DNA of 64,000 bases from Flavobacterium caeni (GTDB lineage Bacteria; Bacteroidota; Bacteroidia; Flavobacteriales; Flavobacteriaceae), in the NCBI RefSeq assembly GCF_900101895.1, contig NZ_FMVF01000002.1, forward strand, positions 1 through 64,000, read 5' to 3'. This document shows positions 8,448 through 14,880 of this stretch, piece after piece. The notes beneath the pieces are model-generated. The model did no database searches and had not been told where the DNA came from. It saw nothing but the letters and a program-made list of their open reading frames with translations. Position numbers and translations under genes: made by a program. How positions within the stretch are numbered: position 1 is the stretch's first letter; each line of letters opens with the position of its first letter.

Positions 8448-10184
8448 TTATTCGGTTTTGATGGTGATGCCGTCTTGGTTGATCTTGACGCTTTTGACTT
8501 CACGCGATACTTCTTTTTTGTCGTTTCTGATGAGCACGCCTTTCTCGTTGAGGATCAGCGTGTGCACAGAATCTGTAGCGGTGTCCATGTCGCCTTCTAC
8601 GTCATCCCAATCATTTTCTTCGGGCGGACAGTCCAAACACTTGACCTGGTCTTCGTCTACACGGTACTTGTAATTGCCCGAGAAATGCAGGTTAAAGAAG
8701 GCGTCGTCTGAGCGGTCGAACTCTTCGACGCTGTCGTCGGTCTTGAACACGGTTCCTTTTGGTAAATATAGGAAAATTTCAACTTCCTGGTCGCGGTATT
8801 TGTTGCTGATTTCGGTGAGCAGGTAGTTGTCAAGGATCAACTGGTTGCCTTCGAACTTGTACCCGTACGTTATTTTCTCGGCGCGTTTCTTGGCCTCGGC
8901 GAGCGATTTGCCGTGCGCTTGTTTTTCGATTTGCAGGTAAGGCGCGACTTCATCGGTCTTGAGGATGTGGAACGCCACCTCATTCGAATAGATCAAATCC
9001 TTGCCCGCTTCGTCCTGCGTGAACAAAAAGTCGTGACGGTGGTAGATGTCTTTGGCGTAATAGTCGTTATAACGGAACTTGATCTGCAACGTATCGCCAG
9101 GCGTCAGTTGCAAGGTTTGTTTGTGCATCACTTTGCCGTCGAACGCGACCTCGGTGGCCTGCTTGACGCCCAACGTTGCCAGGATACCGACCGAAATCAA
9201 CCATACGGCCAGCAAGGTGAGCTTGGCCACGGTGCCGATCGATTTGACATTGTCGACGAGCAACTTGAGCCCGAGCAAAAACAAGAAGAAAAATGGAATC
9301 CCGATGGCAAAAAGCCCGAGCAGCCCAATGGTCCACATCGGCAAATCGGTGTAATTGAGCGCATCGATGTAGTTCTGCATCGGCATGTCTACGAACGAGG
9401 TCGATCCGAGCGTGAAAAAGCCGATCACCAGACCAATCAACGACATCCCGGCGAAAATCGCGATCAGCGCACCCAGTACACGGGCAAACGCCTTGAAGAT
9501 GACCGAGAACACATCACCCACGTTTCCCATGGCGCGCTCGAAACCCGTTTTGACACGGGCGCCCGCTTTGTTGTAGTCGGTGCTTTTTAGTTTTTCTGAA
9601 ACGTTGTCGAACTCCTCACGGACTTTTTTTTCGATGTTCGAGATCGTGACCGGTTCGCCCGTCATTTCCAGTTTTTCGGCTGTGGTCACGGCGGCAGGCG
9701 TTACGGCCCACAGCACGATATAGGCCACGACGCCCGTACCAAAGCTGATACATACGAACAGTACGAAGAAGATACGTATCCAAACCGTGTCGATGCCAAA
9801 GTAGTGGCCGAGTCCGGTAGAAACGCCGCCGATCATGCCTTTGTCGGTGTCGCGGTAGAGTTTTTTGGATTTGCGCACGTAGTCGAAATTGGCGGATTCC
9901 TGTTTGTTTTCGCCGTCGTCCTCGATGCGGTAATCTTCTGGCTGGCCCATGATCGCGATGATTTCATCGACTTCGCGCACATTGATGACTTGTTTGTCGT
10001 GTGTGTGTTTTTCAGAGATGATTTCGGCAATGCGCATTTCGATGTCCTTGATGATTTCGTCCTGTCCGGTCGAATTCGAAAGCGACCGCTTGATGGCATC
10101 GAAGTAACGGGTCAATTTCTGGTATGCATCCTCGTCGATGTGGAAAAACATACCGCCTAAATTTATGTTTACTGTCTTGTTCAT
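8448..10184 (-). CDS. PspC domain-containing membrane protein
   Basis: 578 residues. The N-terminal 90 residues form a cytoplasmic region (MNKTVNINLGGMFFHIDEDA onwards), followed by a PspC domain at about 105-170 (KKLYRDTDKGMIGGVSTGLG then a membrane segment). Further membrane segments lie between about 230 and 350, and a long extracytoplasmic C-terminal part (about 355-578) rich in beta strands completes the protein. PspC domains sense envelope stress in the phage-shock system of enterobacteria; here neither PspA nor PspF is present. It sits between padR (5 bases upstream) and a head-GIN lipoprotein (2 bases downstream), so the three are probably one regulated unit. Confidence 0.85.
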   Translation of the reverse strand: MNKTVNINLGGMFFHIDEDAYQKLTRYFDAIKRSLSNSTGQDEIIKDIEMRIAEIISEKHTHDKQVINVREVDEIIAIMGQPEDYRIEDDGENKQESANFDYVRKSKKLYRDTDKGMIGGVSTGLGHYFGIDTVWIRIFFVLFVCISFGTGVVAYIVLWAVTPAAVTTAEKLEMTGEPVTISNIEKKVREEFDNVSEKLKSTDYNKAGARVKTGFERAMGNVGDVFSVIFKAFARVLGALIAIFAGMSLIGLVIGFFTLGSTSFVDMPMQNYIDALNYTDLPMWTIGLLGLFAIGIPFFFLFLLGLKLLVDNVKSIGTVAKLTLLAVWLISVGILATLGVKQATEVAFDGKVMHKQTLQLTPGDTLQIKFRYNDYYAKDIYHRHDFLFTQDEAGKDLIYSNEVAFHILKTDEVAPYLQIEKQAHGKSLAEAKKRAEKITYGYKFEGNQLILDNYLLTEISNKYRDQEVEIFLYLPKGTVFKTDDSVEEFDRSDDAFFNLHFSGNYKYRVDEDQVKCLDCPPEENDWDDVEGDMDTATDSVHTLILNEKGVLIRNDKKEVSREVKSVKINQDGITIKTE

Positions 10185-10189
10185 GACTT

Positions 10190-10522
10190 TTATTTTTGGT
10201 TTGTTGTGATTATGTTTACCGCATCGGACAATTCGGTCCAGGTGCCGTTGAGTTCATTGAGGAAAATTTTGCCGTTTTCGGTAAGCCCGTAGTATTTGCG
10301 CGGCGGTCCCGAGGTTGATTCTTCCCAACGGTAGTTGAGCAATCCGTCGTTTTTTAATCGCGTGAGCAGCGGATACACCGTGCCTTCTACGACCAGTAAT
10401 TTTGCGTTTTTCAAAGTGTCTAATATTTCAGAAGTATAGGCATCTTTCTCTTTCAAGACCGATAAGATACAGAATTCTAAAACACCTTTGCGCATCTGTG
10501 CTTTTGTGTTTTCAATGTTCAT
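10190..10522 (-). CDS. PadR family transcriptional regulator
   Basis: 110 residues. It is a short PadR protein: a winged helix-turn-helix beginning MRKGVLEFCILSVLKEKDAYTSEI and ending with the wing segment TSGPPRKYYGLTENG, which is the PadR signature. The C-terminal dimerisation helix is short (subfamily 2 style). It is the first gene of a tight operon with the PspC and DUF2807 genes, so it most likely represses its own operon. The ligand or signal is unknown. In flavobacteria this three-gene order recurs, from memory. Confidence 0.9.
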   Translation of the reverse strand: MNIENTKAQMRKGVLEFCILSVLKEKDAYTSEILDTLKNAKLLVVEGTVYPLLTRLKNDGLLNYRWEESTSGPPRKYYGLTENGKIFLNELNGTWTELSDAVNIITTNQK

Positions 10523-10602
10523 GATTTCGGTTGTTTTTTAATTCAGTTTTCATTTTCTCTTCGCTTAAGCTGTTACACGTTCGTTTTTTGTTCGGCCGTG
10601 AC

Positions 10603-10646
10603 TCCTGATCCCCAATGAAATTGGCAAAAAACAATGAGGATCAGGA
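10603..10646. repeat. inverted repeat upstream of padR
   Basis: TCCTGATCC (10603-10611) and GGATCAGGA (10638-10646) form a 9-bp inverted repeat with a 26-base loop, about 80 bases upstream of the padR start. No T-run follows on either strand, so it is unlikely to be a simple terminator. It could be a regulator site or a processed hairpin. Confidence 0.5.
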
Positions 10647-10667
10647 AAGAAAAGTACGGCTTCACGG

Positions 10668-10755
10668 GTGATTGATGATTGATTGATTTTTTCCGCTGCG
10701 CTCCAAACAGTTCGGCTACGCCTCGGGTGATGATTGATTGTGATTGATGATTGAA
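10668..10755. repeat. GATT-rich tract interrupted by a 38-bp dispersed repeat
   Basis: GATTGAT-type repeats on both sides (10668-10687 and 10728-10755) flank a 38-bp unit at 10691-10728 that begins TTCCGCTGCGCTCC. The reverse complement of that unit recurs at 37232-37269 with four differences. The tract lies in the gap between the DUF4870 gene and padR; there is no gene in 10523-10761. Confidence 0.7.
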
Positions 10756-10761
10756 ACTTCG

Positions 10762-11217
10762 TTATTTTAGGAATGGAATCGTCAGTGGATATTTAAAGTC
10801 TTCGCCGTTCGAGGATTGTACCGATGCATAGATGACCAGGAAAAATTCGACCACCTTGAGCAAGAAGAAGAACCCCGCGGCGATGATGGCTACGGCCACG
10901 ATACCAGTGACGTTGGCCAGGCTGAAATCTTCGAGTATCCAATCTTCGCCATGAAAGATGCTCGACATCGAGACATTCTTGAATACGGTAACAAACAGTA
11001 CAGGAAAGGCAATCAGACACAACACCAACGAGTAGAGGAACAGGCTCAACTGGAAGTTGATGGCGCGTTTGCCCTGTTGGTCGATGAATGTCGATTTGTC
11101 TTTGGTAGCACTCCAAATGATGATCGGGAAAATGTAATTCCCGAACGGGATCAGGTATTGGGTCAGCGTGCTCAGGTGGATCAGCGCGGCGGTGTTTTTG
11201 GTACTATTGGTTTCCAT
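10762..11217 (-). CDS. DUF4870 domain membrane protein
   Basis: 151 residues with hydrophobic segments near residues 20-36, 55-80 and 108-135. The pattern (HLSTLTQYLIPFGNYIFPIIIW, then DQQGKRAINFQLS) is that of the DUF4870 family, related to Tic20-type small membrane proteins. In homologues the DxQGKxAxNFQ motif links two membrane helices. Function is not established. It is transcribed alone from a -7 box 31 bases upstream, and lies ahead of the padR operon on the same strand, separated by 239 bases of repeats. Confidence 0.8.
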   Translation of the reverse strand: METNSTKNTAALIHLSTLTQYLIPFGNYIFPIIIWSATKDKSTFIDQQGKRAINFQLSLFLYSLVLCLIAFPVLFVTVFKNVSMSSIFHGEDWILEDFSLANVTGIVAVAIIAAGFFFLLKVVEFFLVIYASVQSSNGEDFKYPLTIPFLK

Positions 11218-11248
11218 AGTTCTAAATGTTGGATAGTAATTTCTTATG

Positions 11249-11256
11249 CAAATATA
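11249..11256 (-). promoter_or_regulatory. -7 box for the DUF4870 gene
   Basis: TATATTTG on the minus strand, 31 bases upstream of the ATG at 11217. Confidence 0.45.
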
Positions 11257-11372
11257 TATTCAAAAACCAGTATCTTGTTTTGCATAGTACTAATTATTAA
11301 CAAAAATTTAACAATAAGATTTATCCGAAATCTGGAGTCTAAAGTGCTATATTGCAGTAAATACAATGCGTT

Positions 11373-11825
11373 ATGTCTGTTTCTCCGCGAAAGATCAACA
11401 CCTTCCTTTTTTTTAAATTACCGGCCGCATTTTGGTGTGGCGTGCGTACGCAAACCATCGACGATGGCTGCTGTACGACAACCGTCACGCACCGTTGGAT
11501 CAACCAGAATCCGTTCAAATCGATGTATTTTGCCGTGCAGGCCATGGCCGCCGAATTGTCGACGGGTGCGCTCGTCATGCGCCACATCAACCAATCGGAA
11601 CATAAGATTTCGATGTTGGTGGCCGCGCACAAATCTACCTACCACAAGAAGGCAACGGGGCGTATCGTTTTTAGTTGTCGGGACGGCGAATCCATCAAAC
11701 AAGCGATCGAAAAAGCGGTAGAAACAGGCGAGGGGCAAACCTGCTGGATGCAATCTACAGGTGTGAACGGCAACGGGGAAATTGTTTCCGAAATGCACTT
11801 CGAATGGACCGTCAAGGCCAGATAG
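11373..11825 (+). CDS. DUF4442 domain protein (hotdog-fold, thioesterase-like)
   Basis: 150 residues. The sequence matches the DUF4442 pattern: an N-terminal helix (LFFKLPAAFWCGVRTQTID), then HRWINQNPFKSMYFAVQAMAAE, then beta strands ending MHFEWTVKAR. The family has the hotdog fold of acyl-CoA thioesterases and is often annotated as a thioesterase-like protein. The acyl substrate is unknown and the catalytic acid cannot be assigned with confidence. It is followed 88 bases later by the TIGR01777 gene, which has its own -7 box, so the two may not share a transcript. Confidence 0.7.
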   Translation: MSVSPRKINTFLFFKLPAAFWCGVRTQTIDDGCCTTTVTHRWINQNPFKSMYFAVQAMAAELSTGALVMRHINQSEHKISMLVAAHKSTYHKKATGRIVFSCRDGESIKQAIEKAVETGEGQTCWMQSTGVNGNGEIVSEMHFEWTVKAR

Positions 11826-11874
11826 CCGCGTTAAACCTTACCCAATTAACATTTAATTTGAGCGACAGGGGCGT

Positions 11875-11882
11875 AATTTTGG
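11875..11882 (+). promoter_or_regulatory. -7 box for the TIGR01777 gene
   Basis: TAATTTTG fits TAnnTTTG and lies 31 bases upstream of the ATG at 11914. A TTG at 11859-11861 is too close (13 bases) to be a convincing -33 element. Confidence 0.45.
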
Positions 11883-11913
11883 GGCAAGGCGCACGCCAGC
11901 AAAATTCCAATCC

Positions 11914-12819
11914 ATGAAGTTATTGATTACCGGTGCAACAGGAATGATCGGTTCCGAACTCAGTGCATTGCTGTTGCAAAACGGACACAGTGTGCATTAT
12001 TTGACGCTTTCCCCCAAAGACCTCAAGGACGAACCCAACTTCAAGGGTTTTTTGTGGAACCCGCAACAGGGTGTCATCGACGAGAACTGTATGTTGGGCG
12101 TAGACGTGGTGATCCATCTCGCGGGCGCGCCCATCTCTGGCCGTTGGACCGAACGCTACAAGCAGGAAATCATCGAAAGCCGTATCGTGTCGGCCAATTT
12201 GCTTTACAAGTTGCTCAAGAACAACCCGCATCAGGTAAGGCAATTCCTGTCGGCATCGGCCATAGGCGTGTATCCCGACGATCTTTCAAAGACCTATTCC
12301 GAGGACGAAAAAGAGGTCGACGCATCGTTTTTGGGCCAAGTGGTCGTCAAGTGGGAAGCGTCGGTAGACAAATTCAAATCGCTCAACATCAACGTTTGCA
12401 AAATTCGTACAGGACTTGTACTTTCCAAGAAAGGAGGCATGTTGCAGGAGTTGATCAAACCCATCGGCATGGGCATGGGTGCGCCGTTCGGCAGCGGGCG
12501 ACAATGGCAGTCCTGGATACATGTCGACGATCTGGTGCACCAATATTACTTTGCCGTCCTCAAAGGCTGGCAAGGCATCTACAATGCTACGGCGCCGCAT
12601 CCGGTGACCAATGCGCAAATGACCAAGGCCATTGCGGGCAAGCTTAAAAAGCCGTTGTGGCTCCCGCACATCCCACGATTTGTGATGAAGTTGGTCTTGG
12701 GGGAGATGCATCTGTTGCTGTTCACGAGCCAAAAAGTGAGTTCGCAAAAGGCGGTCGACAACGGCTTTGAATTCAGGTACCCGACGTTGGAATCGGCGTT
12801 GGAAAACTTGTTGCCGTAA
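11914..12819 (+). CDS. TIGR01777 family oxidoreductase (SDR epimerase-like)
   Basis: 301 residues, the usual length. The N-terminus has the Rossmann motif ITGATGMIGSEL (about 4-15), and a conserved HLAGAPISGRWT segment (about 70-81) marks the TIGR01777/YfcH group. The C-terminal DUF1731 part is visible as LPHIPRFVMKLVLGEM and ends in a helix with YPTLESALENLLP. It belongs to the atypical short-chain dehydrogenases and probably binds NADP(H); the substrate is unknown (E. coli YfcH is likewise uncharacterised). The gene ends about 70 bases before the conserved non-coding element at 12888. Confidence 0.9.
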   Translation: MKLLITGATGMIGSELSALLLQNGHSVHYLTLSPKDLKDEPNFKGFLWNPQQGVIDENCMLGVDVVIHLAGAPISGRWTERYKQEIIESRIVSANLLYKLLKNNPHQVRQFLSASAIGVYPDDLSKTYSEDEKEVDASFLGQVVVKWEASVDKFKSLNINVCKIRTGLVLSKKGGMLQELIKPIGMGMGAPFGSGRQWQSWIHVDDLVHQYYFAVLKGWQGIYNATAPHPVTNAQMTKAIAGKLKKPLWLPHIPRFVMKLVLGEMHLLLFTSQKVSSQKAVDNGFEFRYPTLESALENLLP

Positions 12820-12887
12820 TACCCATGAATGCCAGCAGGACAAAATTCTACAATCTCATTTGTTTTTTAACAAAAAGTGCGGATTCT

Positions 12888-12995
12888 CTGTATCTCAATG
12901 TCGGCGTGGTTTTTTAGGGGTAAACCTTACTCCCCCTTCCCTTACTAGGGACAACCTACAATTTTTTTCGATACCAAGGGTGAGGAAAATCTGTA
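12888..12995 (+). promoter_or_regulatory. conserved non-coding element, copy 1
   Basis: Blocks in order: CTGTA (12888), TGTCG (12899), GGGGTAAACCTTACTCCCCC (12917-12936, a near-palindrome), CTTCCCT (12935-12942), ACAATTTT (12958-12965), GAAAATCTGTA (12985-12995). The same blocks occur at 32745-32850 with spacing kept within 0-2 bases. There is no coding gene on the plus strand after it. The orientation and role are unknown: it could be a regulator-bound promoter or a small RNA. Confidence 0.6.
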
Positions 12996-12998
12996 TTC

Positions 12999-13103
12999 TT
13001 AAGTGATCCCGATCGGTTTTCGGTTTTTGCAACAAAAACCTGTATTCAAGTCAGTCGAGTTGCCGCAGCTACCGCAGCTTTTGTGAACAGAAGTCCGCAA
13101 CAT
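12999..13103 (-). CDS. small Cys-rich ORF at the end of the arsenic cluster
   Basis: 34 codons from ATG at 13103 to TAA, starting 14 bases after the arsC-type stop on the same strand. The product reads MLRTSVHKSCGSCGNSTD then GFCCKNRKPIGIT, with a CxxC at residues 10-13 and a CC pair at 24-25. These four thiols in so short a peptide suggest metal or metalloid binding. Evidence for translation is only position, start codon and composition; it may be spurious. Nothing similar can be named with confidence. Confidence 0.4.
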   Translation of the reverse strand: MLRTSVHKSCGSCGNSTDLNTGFCCKNRKPIGIT

Positions 13104-13117
13104 CGGCTAAGGAGCGG

Positions 13118-13531
13118 TCATAAATTTTGCGCCACAAAAGTCCCGCAATACGCTTTGATCAGTTCGCGGACATTTCTGAATTCCTGTAAAAGGGCGTCTT
13201 CACTTCCCGTTGCTTTGGCCGGATCGGGAAAATTATGGTGGAATTTCTTTGCCTTTGTTGGAAAGAAAGGGCAATTCTCTTTCGCGTTATCACAAACTGT
13301 TATGACAAAGTCGAAGTCAATTTCGTAATATTCATCAATATGGTTAGAAGTGTGTGCAGCAATATCGATTCCATCTTCCTTCATGATTGAAATTGCTTTC
13401 GGGTTTACGCCGTGCGTCTCGACACCGGCACTGTAGATTTCGGCTTTGTCTTTCGCAAAATGGCGAAGATAGCCCTCTGCGATTTGACTTCGGCAGCTGT
13501 TTCCCGTACAAAGCACTAAGATTTTCTTCAT
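13118..13531 (-). CDS. arsC: arsenate reductase / low-molecular-weight protein-tyrosine-phosphatase-like (ArsC type)
   Basis: 137 residues. The P-loop reads LCTGNSCRSQ (Cys8 to Arg14), the CX5R signature of LMW-PTP-type, thioredoxin-linked ArsC. Further Cys residues in TVCDNAKENCPFF (about 79-91) could serve as the second and third redox cysteines of this class. It would reduce arsenate to arsenite in the cytoplasm. The start is set at MKKILVLC (13531), directly after the 44-residue ORF whose stop lies 2 bases upstream. No arsenite permease (ArsB or Acr3) follows in the window, which is odd for an ars operon. Confidence 0.85.
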   Translation of the reverse strand: MKKILVLCTGNSCRSQIAEGYLRHFAKDKAEIYSAGVETHGVNPKAISIMKEDGIDIAAHTSNHIDEYYEIDFDFVITVCDNAKENCPFFPTKAKKFHHNFPDPAKATGSEDALLQEFRNVRELIKAYCGTFVAQNL

Positions 13532-13533
13532 AA

Positions 13534-13668
13534 TTATACAAGTAACCAAATTAGATTGATGATAAAGAATTTCGCGTCCCAACCAAAAAGCAATTGCAAA
13601 ACCACAACCGAAGTCGTGATCACCAGCGGCTTTTTGTATTTGATAAAAAAGTTAACAGCAGTTTCCAT
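13534..13668 (-). CDS. 44-residue membrane ORF in the arsenic cluster
   Basis: The frame starts with ATG inside the last codons of the DUF6428 gene (17-base overlap) and ends 2 bases before arsC, a layout typical of translational coupling. The product (METAVNFFIKYKKPLVITTS then VVVLQLLFGWDAKFFIINLI) has a basic N-terminal stretch and one long or two short membrane segments. No family could be named. A longer upstream reading frame exists but overlaps DUF6428 coding and is not credible. Confidence 0.55.
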   Translation of the reverse strand: METAVNFFIKYKKPLVITTSVVVLQLLFGWDAKFFIINLIWLLV

Positions 13669-14110
13669 CGGGCAAGCAGCAAGGGGTTTCGAGTTCCGAC
13701 AGTTGGCGCTTTTGTTTTGGTGTTCCGCAATTCTCTTTCGCCAGGCAAGCCGTTTGTTTTGCGAGCAGCACAAAGTGGTGGCCATCGAATCCCAGGTCGT
13801 ATTTCCCGATGGTTCCCGATTGGTATTCTACTTCGATTTCCAAATCTTCGATCTCCAAAACCTTTTCCGAAAGCGCTATTATTTTTTGGAGTTTTGCTGG
13901 TTTGAGCCGATGTTCGAAATCGTTGGCATCCCACAGTTGAAAGTTGGCCACTTTTTCCTGTCGCACCGTTCCGCCGCAATCGATGAAATGTTTCGAGATT
14001 ACGCCAATTTCGGTTACGTGAAAATGTTCGGGAACCAGAGTGCCATTGTCGAGCTTAAAGCGCACCGTTTCGGCGGTTTCTAAAATTTGTTTGATTTCAG
14101 ACAGTTTCAT
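13652..14110 (-). CDS. DUF6428 family protein of the arsenic cluster
   Basis: 152 residues. MKLSEIKQILETAETVRFKL, then GTLVPEHFHVTEIG and FIDCGGT are characteristic of DUF6428, a family that in Bacteroidetes often lies directly after an arsR gene. The C-terminus carries two vicinal cysteine pairs (PCCLPDGNCC at the very end), like the CC end of the upstream ArsR. Function is unknown; cytoplasmic thiol binding of arsenite or a related metalloid is my inference. It is 18 bases downstream of arsR. Confidence 0.75.
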   Translation of the reverse strand: MKLSEIKQILETAETVRFKLDNGTLVPEHFHVTEIGVISKHFIDCGGTVRQEKVANFQLWDANDFEHRLKPAKLQKIIALSEKVLEIEDLEIEVEYQSGTIGKYDLGFDGHHFVLLAKQTACLAKENCGTPKQKRQLSELETPCCLPDGNCC

Positions 14111-14128
14111 GATTGCGATTTTATTGGA

Positions 14129-14461
14129 TTAGCAACAGTTGTTTTTCTTCTTTTCAAGACTGGTTGAAACAATGGCAAAATAGCCTTGCAGTATTTCCAA
14201 AGCGGTTTCGTCGATACAATAGCAAATGGCATTTCCTTCTACGTTTCCTTTGATCAACCCCGCGTTTTTGAGTTCCTTTAAATGTTGGGAAACAGTAGGC
14301 TGGGCGAGCGGCAGCACATTGACGATATCGCCACAAATACAAGTGTCAACACCCATCAGGTACTCAATGATGGCAACTCTTGCGGGATGACCCAGCGCTT
14401 TGGCCAGAATGGCGATTTGGTTTTGCCGATTGGTGAAATGTTCGGTTTTGGTGGCTCCCAT
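14129..14461 (-). CDS. arsR: ArsR/SmtB family metalloregulator
   Basis: 110 residues. Winged helix-turn-helix with the recognition helix region LAQPTVSQHLKELKNAGLI and a metal-site motif DTCICGD (compare the ELCVCDL of classical ArsR), so As(III) or Sb(III) sensing is likely. The last residues read KKKNNCC, a vicinal pair that might add to the binding site. It heads the cluster and should repress it through the 12-bp palindrome at 14474-14485, which lies 12 bases before the start codon and overlaps a near -7 box. Confidence 0.9.
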   Translation of the reverse strand: MGATKTEHFTNRQNQIAILAKALGHPARVAIIEYLMGVDTCICGDIVNVLPLAQPTVSQHLKELKNAGLIKGNVEGNAICYCIDETALEILQGYFAIVSTSLEKKKNNCC

Positions 14462-14473
14462 TTAAATATTTTT

Positions 14474-14485
14474 ATATTGCAATAT
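14474..14485. promoter_or_regulatory. probable ArsR operator
   Basis: ATATTGCAATAT is a perfect 12-bp palindrome. On the minus strand it overlaps TAATATTG, one base off the -7 consensus TAnnTTTG, directly before arsR. This is the expected place for autorepression. Confidence 0.6.
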
Positions 14486-14575
14486 TACGATAAACTTTTC
14501 AATAACAATGATTAGGAGCGTATTTTTTTTTGACATCAAAAAGATTTCTGTGGATGACAGCCAAAACGATAAAAA

Positions 14576-14602
14576 AAAGCGCTGTGTACTACAGCGCTTT
14601 TT
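14576..14602. terminator. orphan bidirectional terminator-like hairpin
   Basis: A 10-bp stem with a 5-base loop; an A8 run starts it and TTTTTC follows. It lies between two divergent genes and so needs an unannotated transcript to make sense. Confidence 0.6.
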
Positions 14603-14804
14603 CTTCAATATGTGGTGAATTAATAATATTGAGAAGCCTTTCGGCCAACCTTAAAGATTTCAAATCGGGCCTGATTTTCTTTTCAGGGTAACAAACATAA
14701 CCAATACGAAATCGAAATAGTCTTAAAATTCTATTAATTTTTGTGTTAAATATCGATGGACGTCAGGGCGCCACGATCTATACGAAATAAAATAGGGTGA
14801 CAAT

Positions 14805-14836
14805 TTGGCATTTTTGGTCAAATGGCAATACTTTTG
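14805..14836 (+). promoter_or_regulatory. grpE-dnaJ promoter
   Basis: TTG (14805-14807), a 21-base spacer and TACTTTTG (14829-14836) match the Bacteroidetes housekeeping promoter. Transcription should start near 14840, which favours the ATG at 14881 over the one at 14851. Confidence 0.65.
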
Positions 14837-14880
14837 CCACGCGCCATGCGATGAAAAATATTTTTAAAAAACAACATAAA

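Larger units (their letters stand above)
14462..14804. other. divergent intergenic region with an orphan terminator
   Basis: There is no gene in this stretch between arsR (minus) and grpE (plus). It holds the ArsR operator and a terminator-like hairpin at 14576-14600 (AAAGCGCTGT pairing with ACAGCGCTTT, A-run on one side, T-run on the other). Both flanking genes point away from the hairpin, so it ends neither. A short transcript in the gap is possible. Confidence 0.6.

Noticed and set aside
14600..14760. minus-strand frame ending at the orphan terminator
   Set aside because: Open for about 55 codons but has no ATG or GTG at a sensible place and reads unlike neighbouring coding DNA.
14851..14880. 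longer GrpE start at 14851
   Set aside because: The predicted transcription start near 14840 leaves too short a leader, and the added residues are a basic stretch not needed for the GrpE fold.
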